The notes below the pieces were generated by a model. The model saw only the letters and a list, made by a program, of their open reading frames with translations, did no database searches and had not been told where the DNA came from. This document shows, piece by piece, positions 45,780 through 53,378 of a stretch of 61,615 bases of DNA. The translations under genes and the position numbers were made by a program. The stretch is from Pseudomonas sp. ICMP 561 (GTDB lineage Bacteria; Pseudomonadota; Gammaproteobacteria; Pseudomonadales; Pseudomonadaceae), in NCBI RefSeq assembly GCF_002699985.1, contig NZ_LKBT01000019.1:182-61796 (forward strand). Direction: 5' to 3'. The first letter of the stretch is position 1. Each line of letters starts with the position of its first letter.

Positions 45780-45945
45780 TTCTTTGCAATTTGAGCGCTG
45801 TATTGAGAGCTTTACGTAGGTGCCTACACGCTAGAACTTCTTTATCTGTAGGACTCTTCCGAAAATTCCCTATATCCTCTCGTGCTTGTTGCTCCGCTTT
45901 CAGCTACGGAATAGTCTCCGCCCGTCGCTCTACCAGCGACCGGTT

Positions 45946-46094
45946 TTGACAGACCGTACCAATCGAGGCGCAACAATTGCCAACCAGCTCGCTGATCACT
46001 TGTCAGCAGGCTGTCCCATGGCGGCTGTACGAGGGGCACATTCGTGTGCGCCGGGTTCCTTGATTCCTGGTCTGTCAACCCGCGTACAGCTGCC
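45946..46094 (+). ncRNA. candidate structured leader RNA upstream of a DUF3077-like gene
   Basis: Three helices can be drawn. Stem A pairs TTGACAGACC (45946-45955) with GGTCTGTCAA (46069-46078), perfect over 10 bp. A hairpin GCACA-TTCG-TGTGC at 46036-46049 has a stable UUCG tetraloop. Stem B pairs GGCGGCTGTACG (46020-46031) with CGTACAGCTGCC (46083-46094) with one mismatch. Stems A and B cross, so they form a pseudoknot or are alternative states. The structure ends about 55 bp before the start of the next gene. Confidence 0.55.
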
Positions 46095-46148
46095 ACCTTT
46101 CTGATTGACAGCAGTGGGTGGTGGCGTAATCAATCAGGGATATTCCAC

Positions 46149-46391
46149 ATGATCAAATCCGCACCAAATTTCAGCCTCTTCACGGTAAAACCAGATGTCA
46201 GCGTTAATGACGCTCTGGTGCTCGCTTGCGAATACTTAACCTGCGCCGCAGCTACGGCTTACGAATCTGCAGATAACCATACGCCGGAGTTTCGGGCGTT
46301 GGCACGCTCGGTTGTGCATCAGCTGGAGGCGGCGCGTGCGCTGGTTGAGGCGTCGGTGATGGGGTTGGAGGGGCAGCGCAAGGCGATTTAG
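46149..46391 (+). CDS. small DUF3077/DUF6124-like protein
   Basis: 80 residues from ATG 46149, preceded by AGGGA. The pattern LFTVKPDVSVNDALVLACEY and two following helices (ATAYESADNH, SVVHQLEAARALVEASVMGL) fit the short Pseudomonas-specific DUF3077/DUF6124 proteins, whose function is unknown to me. No signal peptide. It lies directly after a strongly structured leader, which may regulate its translation. Confidence 0.7.
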   Translation: MIKSAPNFSLFTVKPDVSVNDALVLACEYLTCAAATAYESADNHTPEFRALARSVVHQLEAARALVEASVMGLEGQRKAI

Positions 46392-46482
46392 TTAGTTATC
46401 GGTAGGCCCGTTGAACCATAGCGCCTGTATTGAGGGCAAGCCTCGCACAGGTTGGTAGCACCTCAAGCTCATCCAGGACCGG

Positions 46483-46626
46483 TGGGAGCGACCGGGGTGG
46501 CGCTCCACTTCATTCGGGAAGATAGTATTTTAGTCGGTACAAAGGCGGCGGATGCACCGGCCTCTTCGCGAATGAATTCGCTCCCACAGGAGGGGGGGCG
46601 GGCCAATATAGAGTCTCTTACAGGAG
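46483..46626. repeat. degenerate REP-like sequence
   Basis: GGTGGGAGCGACCGGGGTGG near 46481 and GCGAATGAATTCGCTCCCAC near 46569 are diverged members of the REP families seen elsewhere. They lie between the DUF3077-like gene and the terminator of the glucose dehydrogenase gene. Confidence 0.5.
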
Positions 46627-46681
46627 CATCTCAATATTGGCGGCAGGTCGTGGGATAGGCTTTAACCGGAAAAAAGCCAAT

Positions 46682-46720
46682 AAAAAACCCGCTGTCACTA
46701 TTAGGTGGCAGCGGGTTTTT
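46682..46720. terminator. bidirectional rho-independent terminator
   Basis: AAAAAACCCGCTG and CAGCGGGTTTTT form a GC-rich stem flanked by A and T runs, 12 bp beyond the 3' end of the glucose dehydrogenase gene. The A/T runs on both sides would let it also stop transcripts arriving from the plus strand. Confidence 0.9.
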
Positions 46721-46731
46721 ATTGTTATCGA

Positions 46732-49155
46732 TTACTTGCTGTCAGGCAGCGCGTAAGCGATTACGTAGTCACCGCGATCCGGGGACTGACGGCCACCACC
46801 GGCGGTGATAACCACGTATTGCTTGCCGGTTTTCGGCGAAACAAAGGTCATCGGGCCGCCTTGGCTACCGACTGGCAGACGGGCTTTCCAGGCTTCTTCG
46901 CCGTTGGCGGAGTTGAAGGCGCGCAGGTAGTAGTCCTGCGTACCGGCGATGAAGATCAAGCCACCTTGGGTCGACAGGGTGCCACCCAGTGTCGGCATGC
47001 CGATTGGCAGCGGCAGGTGCATTTTGATGCCCAATGGGCCGGTGTCTTCAACGGTGCCGACCGGGACTTGCCAGGCGACTTTCTGGGTCTTCATGTCAAT
47101 CGCGGTCAGGGTGCCGAACGGCGGGGCCTGGCACGGAATACCGGCAATCGACAGGAAGCGGTTTTTGTTCACGGCATAAGGCGTGCCTTTGAGCGGCACT
47201 GCGCCCATGCCGGTGTTCAGCGCTTCGCCACCGGAAGAAGCCTTGGCGTCTTTCTGCTGCGGCACCATCTGGACCCACAGGCCCAGACGCATGTCGTTGA
47301 CGAAGATGAAGCCGTGGACCGGGTCAGTCGAGAGGCTGCCCCAGTTCATGCCACCCAGGGAGCCCGGGAAACTCAGCGACTTGTCGGTGCCCGGCGCGGT
47401 GTACAGGCCTTCGTAGCGCATTTGCTTGAACGAGATACGGCACAGCATCTGATCAAACGGCGTCGCGCCCCACATGTCCGATTCGGTCATGCGCTTGGTG
47501 CCGATCTGCGGCATGCCGCTCGACAGGGGTTGAGTCAGCGAGTACGGCTCGTTGGGGATGTTGCCAGCATTGACCGCTACATCTTCAACTTTGGTCAATG
47601 GCTTGCCGGTAGCGCGATCGAGCACAAAGATCTGACCGGCCTTGGTGCCGATCACCACGGCCGGCACTTTGCTGCCGTCGGCCTTGGTGAAGTCGATCAG
47701 GCTAGGCTGCATCGGCAGGTCGAAGTCCCACAGGTCATTGTGGACGGTCTGGTAGACCCACTTCTCTTCGCCGGTAGTCGCGTTCAGCGCCAGAATCGAA
47801 GCGCCGTATTTGTGGTCCAGCTCGGTACGTTCAACACCGTAGATGTCGGTGGACGAGCTGCCCATGGGCAGGAAGATGGTGTTCATCGCCGGGTCATAAG
47901 ACATCGGCGCCCAGCTGTTTGGCGTACTGCGCACATACGTGGCGTCGCCCGCTGGTGCATTTTTGTCTTCCGGGTTGCCCGGGTCGAATGCCCAGCGCAT
48001 CGCGCCGGTGATCACGTCAAAACCACGTATCACGCCGCCTGGCATGTCTGCCTGAACGTTGTCAGCCACACGACCGCCCACGACTACCGTGGAACCGGCC
48101 ATCAGCGGTGCGGACGACAGTTGATAGTAGGAGTCCGGCACGTTACCCAGGCCAGCCTTCAGATCAACCTGACCATTGGTGCCGAAGCCCTGGCAGAACT
48201 CGCCAGTGTCAGCATCCACGGCAATCAGGCGCGCGTCGATGGTGTTGGTCAGCAGGCGACGCTGGCAGTTGGCACCCGCGGGTACCGAGACAGCAGTGGC
48301 GGGTGTGCTGCCGTCAACCGGCTGAGCCAGTGCGGCCGTCGAATCGAAATACGCCAGGCCACGGCAGCGCTGCCAGACCTTACTCTGGGCGTTGATTTCG
48401 TTCTTCCACAGCTGTTTGCCGGTGTCGGCATCCAGTGCGATGACGTTGTTGTGCGGGGTGCAGATGAACACCTTGTCGCCCACTTGCAGCGGGGTCATCT
48501 GGTCTTCGGCACCGTTGCCGTCGCTGATCGCCACGTCGCCGGTCTGGTAAGTCCAGGCGGGCACCAGGCTGCCGACGTTGCTGCGGTTGATCTGGTCCAG
48601 CGCCGCGAAACGGCTGCCGCCTTCATCGTTACCGTAATGGGCCCAGTCTTTCTGCGCTTTGGCAGGGTCGACTTTGGTCAGGCCCGGGCCTTCACCGGTC
48701 GGGGAGACCGACGCGTGCGGGATGAACATGCCCCATACGCCGCCAACGATGGCCAGTGCCAGCACGGCGCTCAGCGCGTAACCGCCGCGACCGCTCACAA
48801 GGCCATTGGCTTTGCGCAGTGTCGGATAGACCAGCGTAACCACGAGGCTCAATACGCCCAGTGCGAACAGGCGGGAGATTTGCGGCCAGAAGTTCAGACC
48901 GGCGTCAGCCAGGGCCCAGATGATGGACAGCACCATGACGACCGCGAACAGCCAGGCACCTGTCAGGCGCTGTTTGAAGAGCAGTACTGCCGAGACGAGC
49001 ATACCGAGACCGGCAAGCAGGAAGTACCAACTGCCGCCAACCGTGACGAGAAAGCCGCCCAGTCCTGTGAACAGTAATCCAAATACCAGCACGCCGAGAG
49101 CCGCGACCCAGATGGGCCAGCGGCTGACGGATGCCGTAGGTTGAGACTTAGTCAT
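46732..49155 (-). CDS. gcd: membrane-bound PQQ-dependent glucose dehydrogenase
   Basis: 807 residues from ATG 49155 (MTKSQPTASVSRWP), close to the roughly 800 of Gcd proteins. An upstream frame extension is not supported. Five N-terminal membrane helices (about 15-140) anchor it in the inner membrane. The periplasmic domain is a PQQ propeller with DWAHYGNDEGGSRFAALDQI, TWTYQTGD-type strands and repeated W motifs (ANGEEAWKARLPVGSQGGPM near the end). It oxidises glucose to gluconolactone and passes electrons to ubiquinone. PQQ synthesis genes are not in the window. A strong terminator follows. Confidence 0.95.
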   Translation of the reverse strand: MTKSQPTASVSRWPIWVAALGVLVFGLLFTGLGGFLVTVGGSWYFLLAGLGMLVSAVLLFKQRLTGAWLFAVVMVLSIIWALADAGLNFWPQISRLFALGVLSLVVTLVYPTLRKANGLVSGRGGYALSAVLALAIVGGVWGMFIPHASVSPTGEGPGLTKVDPAKAQKDWAHYGNDEGGSRFAALDQINRSNVGSLVPAWTYQTGDVAISDGNGAEDQMTPLQVGDKVFICTPHNNVIALDADTGKQLWKNEINAQSKVWQRCRGLAYFDSTAALAQPVDGSTPATAVSVPAGANCQRRLLTNTIDARLIAVDADTGEFCQGFGTNGQVDLKAGLGNVPDSYYQLSSAPLMAGSTVVVGGRVADNVQADMPGGVIRGFDVITGAMRWAFDPGNPEDKNAPAGDATYVRSTPNSWAPMSYDPAMNTIFLPMGSSSTDIYGVERTELDHKYGASILALNATTGEEKWVYQTVHNDLWDFDLPMQPSLIDFTKADGSKVPAVVIGTKAGQIFVLDRATGKPLTKVEDVAVNAGNIPNEPYSLTQPLSSGMPQIGTKRMTESDMWGATPFDQMLCRISFKQMRYEGLYTAPGTDKSLSFPGSLGGMNWGSLSTDPVHGFIFVNDMRLGLWVQMVPQQKDAKASSGGEALNTGMGAVPLKGTPYAVNKNRFLSIAGIPCQAPPFGTLTAIDMKTQKVAWQVPVGTVEDTGPLGIKMHLPLPIGMPTLGGTLSTQGGLIFIAGTQDYYLRAFNSANGEEAWKARLPVGSQGGPMTFVSPKTGKQYVVITAGGGRQSPDRGDYVIAYALPDSK

Positions 49156-49486
49156 GGTGCATGATCCTGATAACGCGTGAGCGTTTGTGTGAAAGGTTAA
49201 GCGTAGTGGAGGAAGCGGCCGGTGAAGCTGCTTCCGGGCAGTGGTCGCGAGCGAACTTTTCAGGCTCGACGCAGACGACACGGCTCAGTTCGATGGAACT
49301 CCGCAAACAATTAACTAACTGGTTACTTTTGCAACGATATCAAAAAAAGCCCTGCCTGCGACAAATTGTCATTCCGCGTTTAGGGAAAACACTGTTGCGG
49401 TATTGGTAATAATTGCGAATTATTGAGCTGCTTGAGGGCGTTATTTCAAACGCATTGTTCTAGGCTGAACTGGATCCTGTAGGAGT

Positions 49487-49565
49487 GAGCTTGCTCGCGA
49501 TTCCATTTTGCTATGGAAAAATTATCGCCTGAACTGACGCTATCGCGAGCAAGCTCGCTCCTACA
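49487..49565. repeat. REP palindrome pair (GAGTGAGCTTGCTCGCGAT family)
   Basis: GTAGGAGTGAGCTTGCTCGC and its inverse GCGAGCAAGCTCGCTCCTAC, about 40 bp apart, between gcd and the binding-protein-like gene. Same family as 7124-7211. Confidence 0.88.
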
Positions 49566-49603
49566 GTTGCAATTTGCCGTGCCTAAAATAACCAGGAGAA
49601 GAC

Positions 49604-50329
49604 ATGAGCGAAATATCCCCGGCGGTACTGGCTGACCTGGCGCCTGACGGCGTTCTGCGCGCTGCCATCAATTTTGGCAATCCGGTGCTCGCGCAGCAGG
49701 CGGCCGATGGCAGCCCCCAAGGCGTTTCTGTACAGCTGGCGAAAGCACTGGCTGAGGAATTGGGTGTGCGTCTGGAAATGGTTACGTTCGATGCGGCAGG
49801 CAAGGTGTTCGCCGCACTGGAGCAGGCTGCATGGAGCGTTGCATTTCTGGCCATCGAGCCCGTGCGTGCTGAGCAGATTGCGTTCAGTGATCCTTACGTA
49901 GCCATCGAAGGGACTTACCTTGTCGCCGCAGATTCTGCGTTCAGGGAAGTGGACGATCTGGATCGCAGTGGCCTGCGACTGGCGGTGGGTAAAGGCGCAG
50001 CTTACGACCTCTATCTGAGCAGAACACTGCAGCACGCCGAACTGCATCGCGCAGAAACCTCAGCTGCGGCAGTGGATTTGTTTCTGAAGCAGGGGCTGGA
50101 CGCAGCAGCCGGGGTTCGCCAGCCACTGGAGAAATTCGCCGCTGCTCATTCAGGTTATCGGGTGCTGGAAGGGGCGTTCACCTCGATTCGCCAGGCGATT
50201 GCCGTCCCTCGCCAGCATGTTGCAGGTGCTGAGTTTGTGCAGCGCTTTATCGAACGGCAGAAAGCCAACGGGTTTGTACGCCAGGCGCTGGATGCTACGG
50301 GGCAGGGGGATGTTGCGGTTCCTGTTTGA
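49604..50329 (+). CDS. leaderless amino-acid-type (SBP_bac_3) binding protein
   Basis: 241 residues that align over nearly the full length with family 3 periplasmic binding proteins: LRAAINFGNPVLAQQ, GVSVQLAKALAEELGVRLEM, FLAIEPVRAEQIAFSDPYV, LRLAVGKGAAYDLYLSR. It has no signal peptide; the protein begins MSEISPAVLADLAPDG with ATG 49604 after AGGAGA. No permease or ATPase gene is beside it. It may act in the cytoplasm as a ligand-binding or enzymatic homologue. Ligand unknown. Confidence 0.8.
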   Translation: MSEISPAVLADLAPDGVLRAAINFGNPVLAQQAADGSPQGVSVQLAKALAEELGVRLEMVTFDAAGKVFAALEQAAWSVAFLAIEPVRAEQIAFSDPYVAIEGTYLVAADSAFREVDDLDRSGLRLAVGKGAAYDLYLSRTLQHAELHRAETSAAAVDLFLKQGLDAAAGVRQPLEKFAAAHSGYRVLEGAFTSIRQAIAVPRQHVAGAEFVQRFIERQKANGFVRQALDATGQGDVAVPV

Positions 50330-50377
50330 CAGGAGGCTCGGGCTACAGTGCGCTGTCGTGCGGCTAACATCGGCCCT

Positions 50378-50452
50378 GTAGGAGCTGCCGAAGGCTGCGA
50401 TAGCGGTGTATCAGGATAAATGCTTCGCAGCCTTCGGCAGCTCCTACAGGAA
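50378..50452. repeat. REP palindrome pair (AGCTGCCGAAGG family)
   Basis: GTAGGAGCTGCCGAAGGCTG and CAGCCTTCGGCAGCTCCTAC are about 35 bp apart, between two convergent genes. Same family as 2938-3013. Confidence 0.88.
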
Positions 50453-50459
50453 TCGCATT

Positions 50460-51785
50460 TCAATCCAGGTGATCAGTTTGTTTCACGCGCTCTTCGATCA
50501 CGTCCCGATCCATCCGCCGCCCCAGATACCACCCCGTAACCGCCCAGAGCGCCGCGCAGATTGCGCCCACCAAGGCGACCAGCGCAGTGCCTTGACCCAG
50601 CATGTCCAGCAGGCTCTTGGCCCAGCCACTGATGGCGTCGCCGCCGCGATAGACCACGGTATCGATGAAGTTCTTGGCTTTGTATTTGGTCTCGGCATCC
50701 AGTGGCGCGAAAAGCATTTCCCGACCGGGACGAATAAACGCGTACTCACCGATGCGGCGCACGATCATCAGTCCGGCCAACATGGCGAAGGTCGGTGCCA
50801 GCGCCAGGCCGATGAAGCCGATGCAGACCAGCGCCGGAACGCCCGCCAGCAGCACCCGGATACCGAAGCGTTGAGCGATGCGTCCGGTGATGAACAGTTG
50901 CGAGACCAGGGCACCGGCCTGCACCGCAAAGTCGATCAGGCCAAATACGCGGATCTGCTCCTCACGTGTAGTAAACAGCTCGGCCACGAGACGCGCCTGT
51001 TCGAAATACAGAAAGGTGCTGGCAGTGGCGAGCAACACGACAAACAGGCACACGCCCAGTAGATATGGCGAACGCAGCACTCGCAGCATACCGCTGAACG
51101 GGTTGCCCGCCACTGGCCGACGCGGGTTTTCAGCGGGTGGTGCACCGGGCCGTCCTGCGCCGCCAGATTCGCGCCACGCCATGAGGTAGCGTTTGAGTGC
51201 CAATGCCAGCAGCAGCAATAACGCACTGAACAGCGCCAGTCCGCCTTGGCCTAGCACGTCAATCGAGAACGCACTGATCAGTGGCCCCACCAAGCCGCCC
51301 ACACTGGCGCCCGCCGCGATAAACGCAAACAACCGCCGTGCCTGCGCGCCATCGAACGCGTCGGCCATGAGGCTCCAGGCCACTGACACCACGTACAGGT
51401 TGTAGACCGAGATCCACACGTAGAACGCTCGCGCCAGCCAGACGCTGTCGTCATGAAGGGCAAAGGTCAGGGCAAAAAACAGCAGGTTGATGGCAAAGAA
51501 TCCGTACACCCAGTCGACGAACTGGACGCGTGGTACCACTGAGTTGAGCCAGCCAAGCAACGGTACGGCTATCAGCATGACCACGAATGTCGCGGTGAAT
51601 AACCACTGCAGATTCTCGACGCCCGCCTGAATCCCCATCGCTTCACGAATCGGGCGCAGCATGAAATAGCCACAGAACAGGCAGAAGAAGAGCGCAAAGC
51701 CAGCTAGTGCCGGGCGCAATTCTTCCGGCTCGGCGTTGATGACACGGGCAGCGCGTTGGATCAGTGGGTGGTCAACAAAGGACAC
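50460..51785 (-). CDS. MFS-type transporter, ATP/ADP-exchange-like group
   Basis: 441 residues with about twelve membrane helices and a long polar loop at about 205-235. The N-terminal pattern YFMLRPIREAMGIQAG is that of carriers often annotated as NTP/NDP exchange transporters, although in free-living Pseudomonas no ATP uptake role is established to my knowledge. Inner membrane; substrate unknown. It stands 23 bp downstream of the aldo/keto reductase gene in the same orientation, so the two may be co-transcribed. Confidence 0.8.
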   Translation of the reverse strand: MSFVDHPLIQRAARVINAEPEELRPALAGFALFFCLFCGYFMLRPIREAMGIQAGVENLQWLFTATFVVMLIAVPLLGWLNSVVPRVQFVDWVYGFFAINLLFFALTFALHDDSVWLARAFYVWISVYNLYVVSVAWSLMADAFDGAQARRLFAFIAAGASVGGLVGPLISAFSIDVLGQGGLALFSALLLLLALALKRYLMAWRESGGAGRPGAPPAENPRRPVAGNPFSGMLRVLRSPYLLGVCLFVVLLATASTFLYFEQARLVAELFTTREEQIRVFGLIDFAVQAGALVSQLFITGRIAQRFGIRVLLAGVPALVCIGFIGLALAPTFAMLAGLMIVRRIGEYAFIRPGREMLFAPLDAETKYKAKNFIDTVVYRGGDAISGWAKSLLDMLGQGTALVALVGAICAALWAVTGWYLGRRMDRDVIEERVKQTDHLD

Positions 51786-51808
51786 GGATACGCTCCCGGC
51801 TTGGGTGA

Positions 51809-52735
51809 TCAGGCGAACTGTTCGGCGATCCGCTCACGCAACCTGGCGTCCGGCAATCGGCCCTGGCCTGCCAGAAGGTTGTCGGCAGCATAACGCGGGT
51901 TGCTGGTCGCCGGAATCACTGCGGTTAGGGCTGGGTTGGCGAGCACAAATTTGAGCATCAGTTGTGCCCATGAACTGGCGTCCAGTTCGGCAGATGCCCA
52001 ATCCGGCAATGGCTTGCCTTTGACCTTGGCAAACAGTCGACCGGCCTCGAAGGTGCGGTTGGCCAGCACTGCGACGCCATTATCGGCGCACCAGGGCAAT
52101 AGACGCTTTTCAGCGTTGCGGGCGCCAATGGAGTAGTTGACCTGAACGAAATCGACTTTCTCTTTCTGTAGCACCGCCAGCAGTTCATCGTGAGCCGATT
52201 CGACGTAATGCGTCACGCCGATGTAGCGAATACGGCCCTGTTGCTTGAGTTCGCGCAATGTCTGCAACTGAGTGGTTGTGTCTTGCAGGTTGTGCACCTG
52301 AATCAGGTCGATACGCTCGGTCTGCAGTTGTTTGAACGCTTGCTCTATTTGCTGCAAACCCGCTTCTCGCCCTGTTGACGAAACCTTGGTGGCGATAAAA
52401 GCCTGGCCATGGGCTTTGGCGCGGGTCAGCAATTCACCTGTGACGGCCTGTGAGTCGCCATAACTCGGCGCGGTGTCGATCAACTTTGCGCCGCCATTCA
52501 GTAGGGTCTTGAGTACTTCCAGCGCCGGATTCATCTCTTCTGAAGTCAGTGCAAAATTAAAGGTGCGCGCGGTGCCCAGGCCAATCACCGGCAAGTCTTC
52601 ACCTGATGAGGGAATCTTGCGGGTCAACAGCGATGTCGCCGCAAATGCCGGAAGCAGGGGAGACAAGGCAGCCATTGCGGCCAGCGCTGAGCTTGCTTGA
52701 ATGAAGTGACGGCGGCTTAACGAGTGGGCGGGCAT
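51809..52735 (-). CDS. aldo/keto reductase with Tat signal
   Basis: 308 residues. The N-terminus has a twin-arginine signal (SRRHFIQASSALAAM, cut near AFA/ATSL), which implies export of the folded, cofactor-loaded enzyme. The AKR barrel follows: GLGTARTFNF, LIDTAPSYGDSQ (catalytic Asp and Tyr), FIATKVSS (Lys), LIQVHNLQ (His), and RYIGVTHY. Such enzymes reduce aldehydes and ketones with NADPH. A periplasmic member lacks an obvious NADPH source, so it may act with a bound cofactor. Substrate unknown. Confidence 0.88.
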   Translation of the reverse strand: MPAHSLSRRHFIQASSALAAMAALSPLLPAFAATSLLTRKIPSSGEDLPVIGLGTARTFNFALTSEEMNPALEVLKTLLNGGAKLIDTAPSYGDSQAVTGELLTRAKAHGQAFIATKVSSTGREAGLQQIEQAFKQLQTERIDLIQVHNLQDTTTQLQTLRELKQQGRIRYIGVTHYVESAHDELLAVLQKEKVDFVQVNYSIGARNAEKRLLPWCADNGVAVLANRTFEAGRLFAKVKGKPLPDWASAELDASSWAQLMLKFVLANPALTAVIPATSNPRYAADNLLAGQGRLPDARLRERIAEQFA

Positions 52736-52916
52736 GCGACGACTCCTTTCATTCTTGAATGTGTAACAGAGGTGTCATGGATAGAAACACATCCAAACCC
52801 CTTGAGAAGCGCGCCCGTCGGTGAGATGGTCGGTGATGTTTTACAAATCGTTACCCGGATTTGATCGGTTTTGCTGGCGCGCTTAGTCTCGGCCGTCTAC
52901 CGATTGGCAGTGACCT

Positions 52917-53042
52917 CAGGCGAGTGATGGGCGGGTGGGACCGAATTCATTCGGGAAAGTGGTATTTCAGGCGAGACACAGGTTGCGGATGTACCGGCCC
53001 TTTCGCAAATTAATTCGCTCCCACGGGAACTGTGTTTGCAGG
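52917..53042. repeat. degenerate REP pair (GAATTCATTCGGGAA family)
   Basis: GGGACCGAATTCATTCGGGA near 52936 and GCAAATTAATTCGCTCCCAC near 53005 are diverged from the repeat of the 117-bp array. They lie between the aldo/keto reductase gene and the small secreted peptide gene. Confidence 0.65.
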
Positions 53043-53095
53043 CCAACGTAGGCACTCCCACAGAACAGCTGCATTCCAAATCAAAAAAACACTAC

Positions 53096-53227
53096 TCATA
53101 CACCGGCTTCAAAAACCGCAACGTGATTTTCAGCGTCTAGCGCGTCAGTGATGTCCGTTGTCGCAGCCTGGCTGAGGGCCGGTGCGAGAAGCGAGGCGAG
53201 GGTCAAAGCCAGAATAGTGCGGGTCAT
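53096..53227 (-). CDS. 43-residue secreted peptide
   Basis: ATG 53227 opens a 43-codon frame ending in TGA at 53096-53098. Residues 1-22 form a textbook signal peptide (MTRTILALTLASLLAPALS, cut near SQA/ATTD). The mature part would be only about 21 residues, rich in Asp/Glu (DITDALDAENHVAVFEAGV). A possible SD AAGGACAAT precedes. It could be a real small exported protein or the start of a truncated gene; no family is known to me. Confidence 0.5.
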   Translation of the reverse strand: MTRTILALTLASLLAPALSQAATTDITDALDAENHVAVFEAGV

Positions 53228-53277
53228 GATTGTCCTTGTGGGATGGGTGGGTACAGTCTGGATAGCGAAGTTTTCTG

Positions 53278-53371
53278 TTGGAGCGAGGCTCGCCCGCGAA
53301 GAACGAATACGCGGAGTTCCTGAATTACCTCGTCGACTGTTTCGCGGGCAAGCCTCGCTCCAACAAACCGC
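53278..53371. repeat. REP palindrome pair (GGAGCGAGGCTCGCCCGCGAA family)
   Basis: TTGGAGCGAGGCTCGCCCGC and its near inverse GCGGGCAAGCCTCGCTCCAA are about 55 bp apart, just past the 3' end of the ABC operon that terminates at 53379. Confidence 0.85.
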
Positions 53372-53378
53372 GGTTTAT

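Noticed and set aside
32109..45780. Genomic island with an integrase
   Set aside because: The region has the GC drop and orphan modules of an accessory locus, but no integrase, transposase, tRNA target or direct-repeat ends were seen.
45842..46104. Small frames on both strands across the structured leader
   Set aside because: The inverted repeats keep both strands open by chance. RNA pairing explains the sequence pattern better than either peptide.
46705..49077. 790-codon plus-strand open frame
   Set aside because: It is opposite gcd, whose protein is clearly real. The frame has no recognisable motif and begins inside the terminator region.
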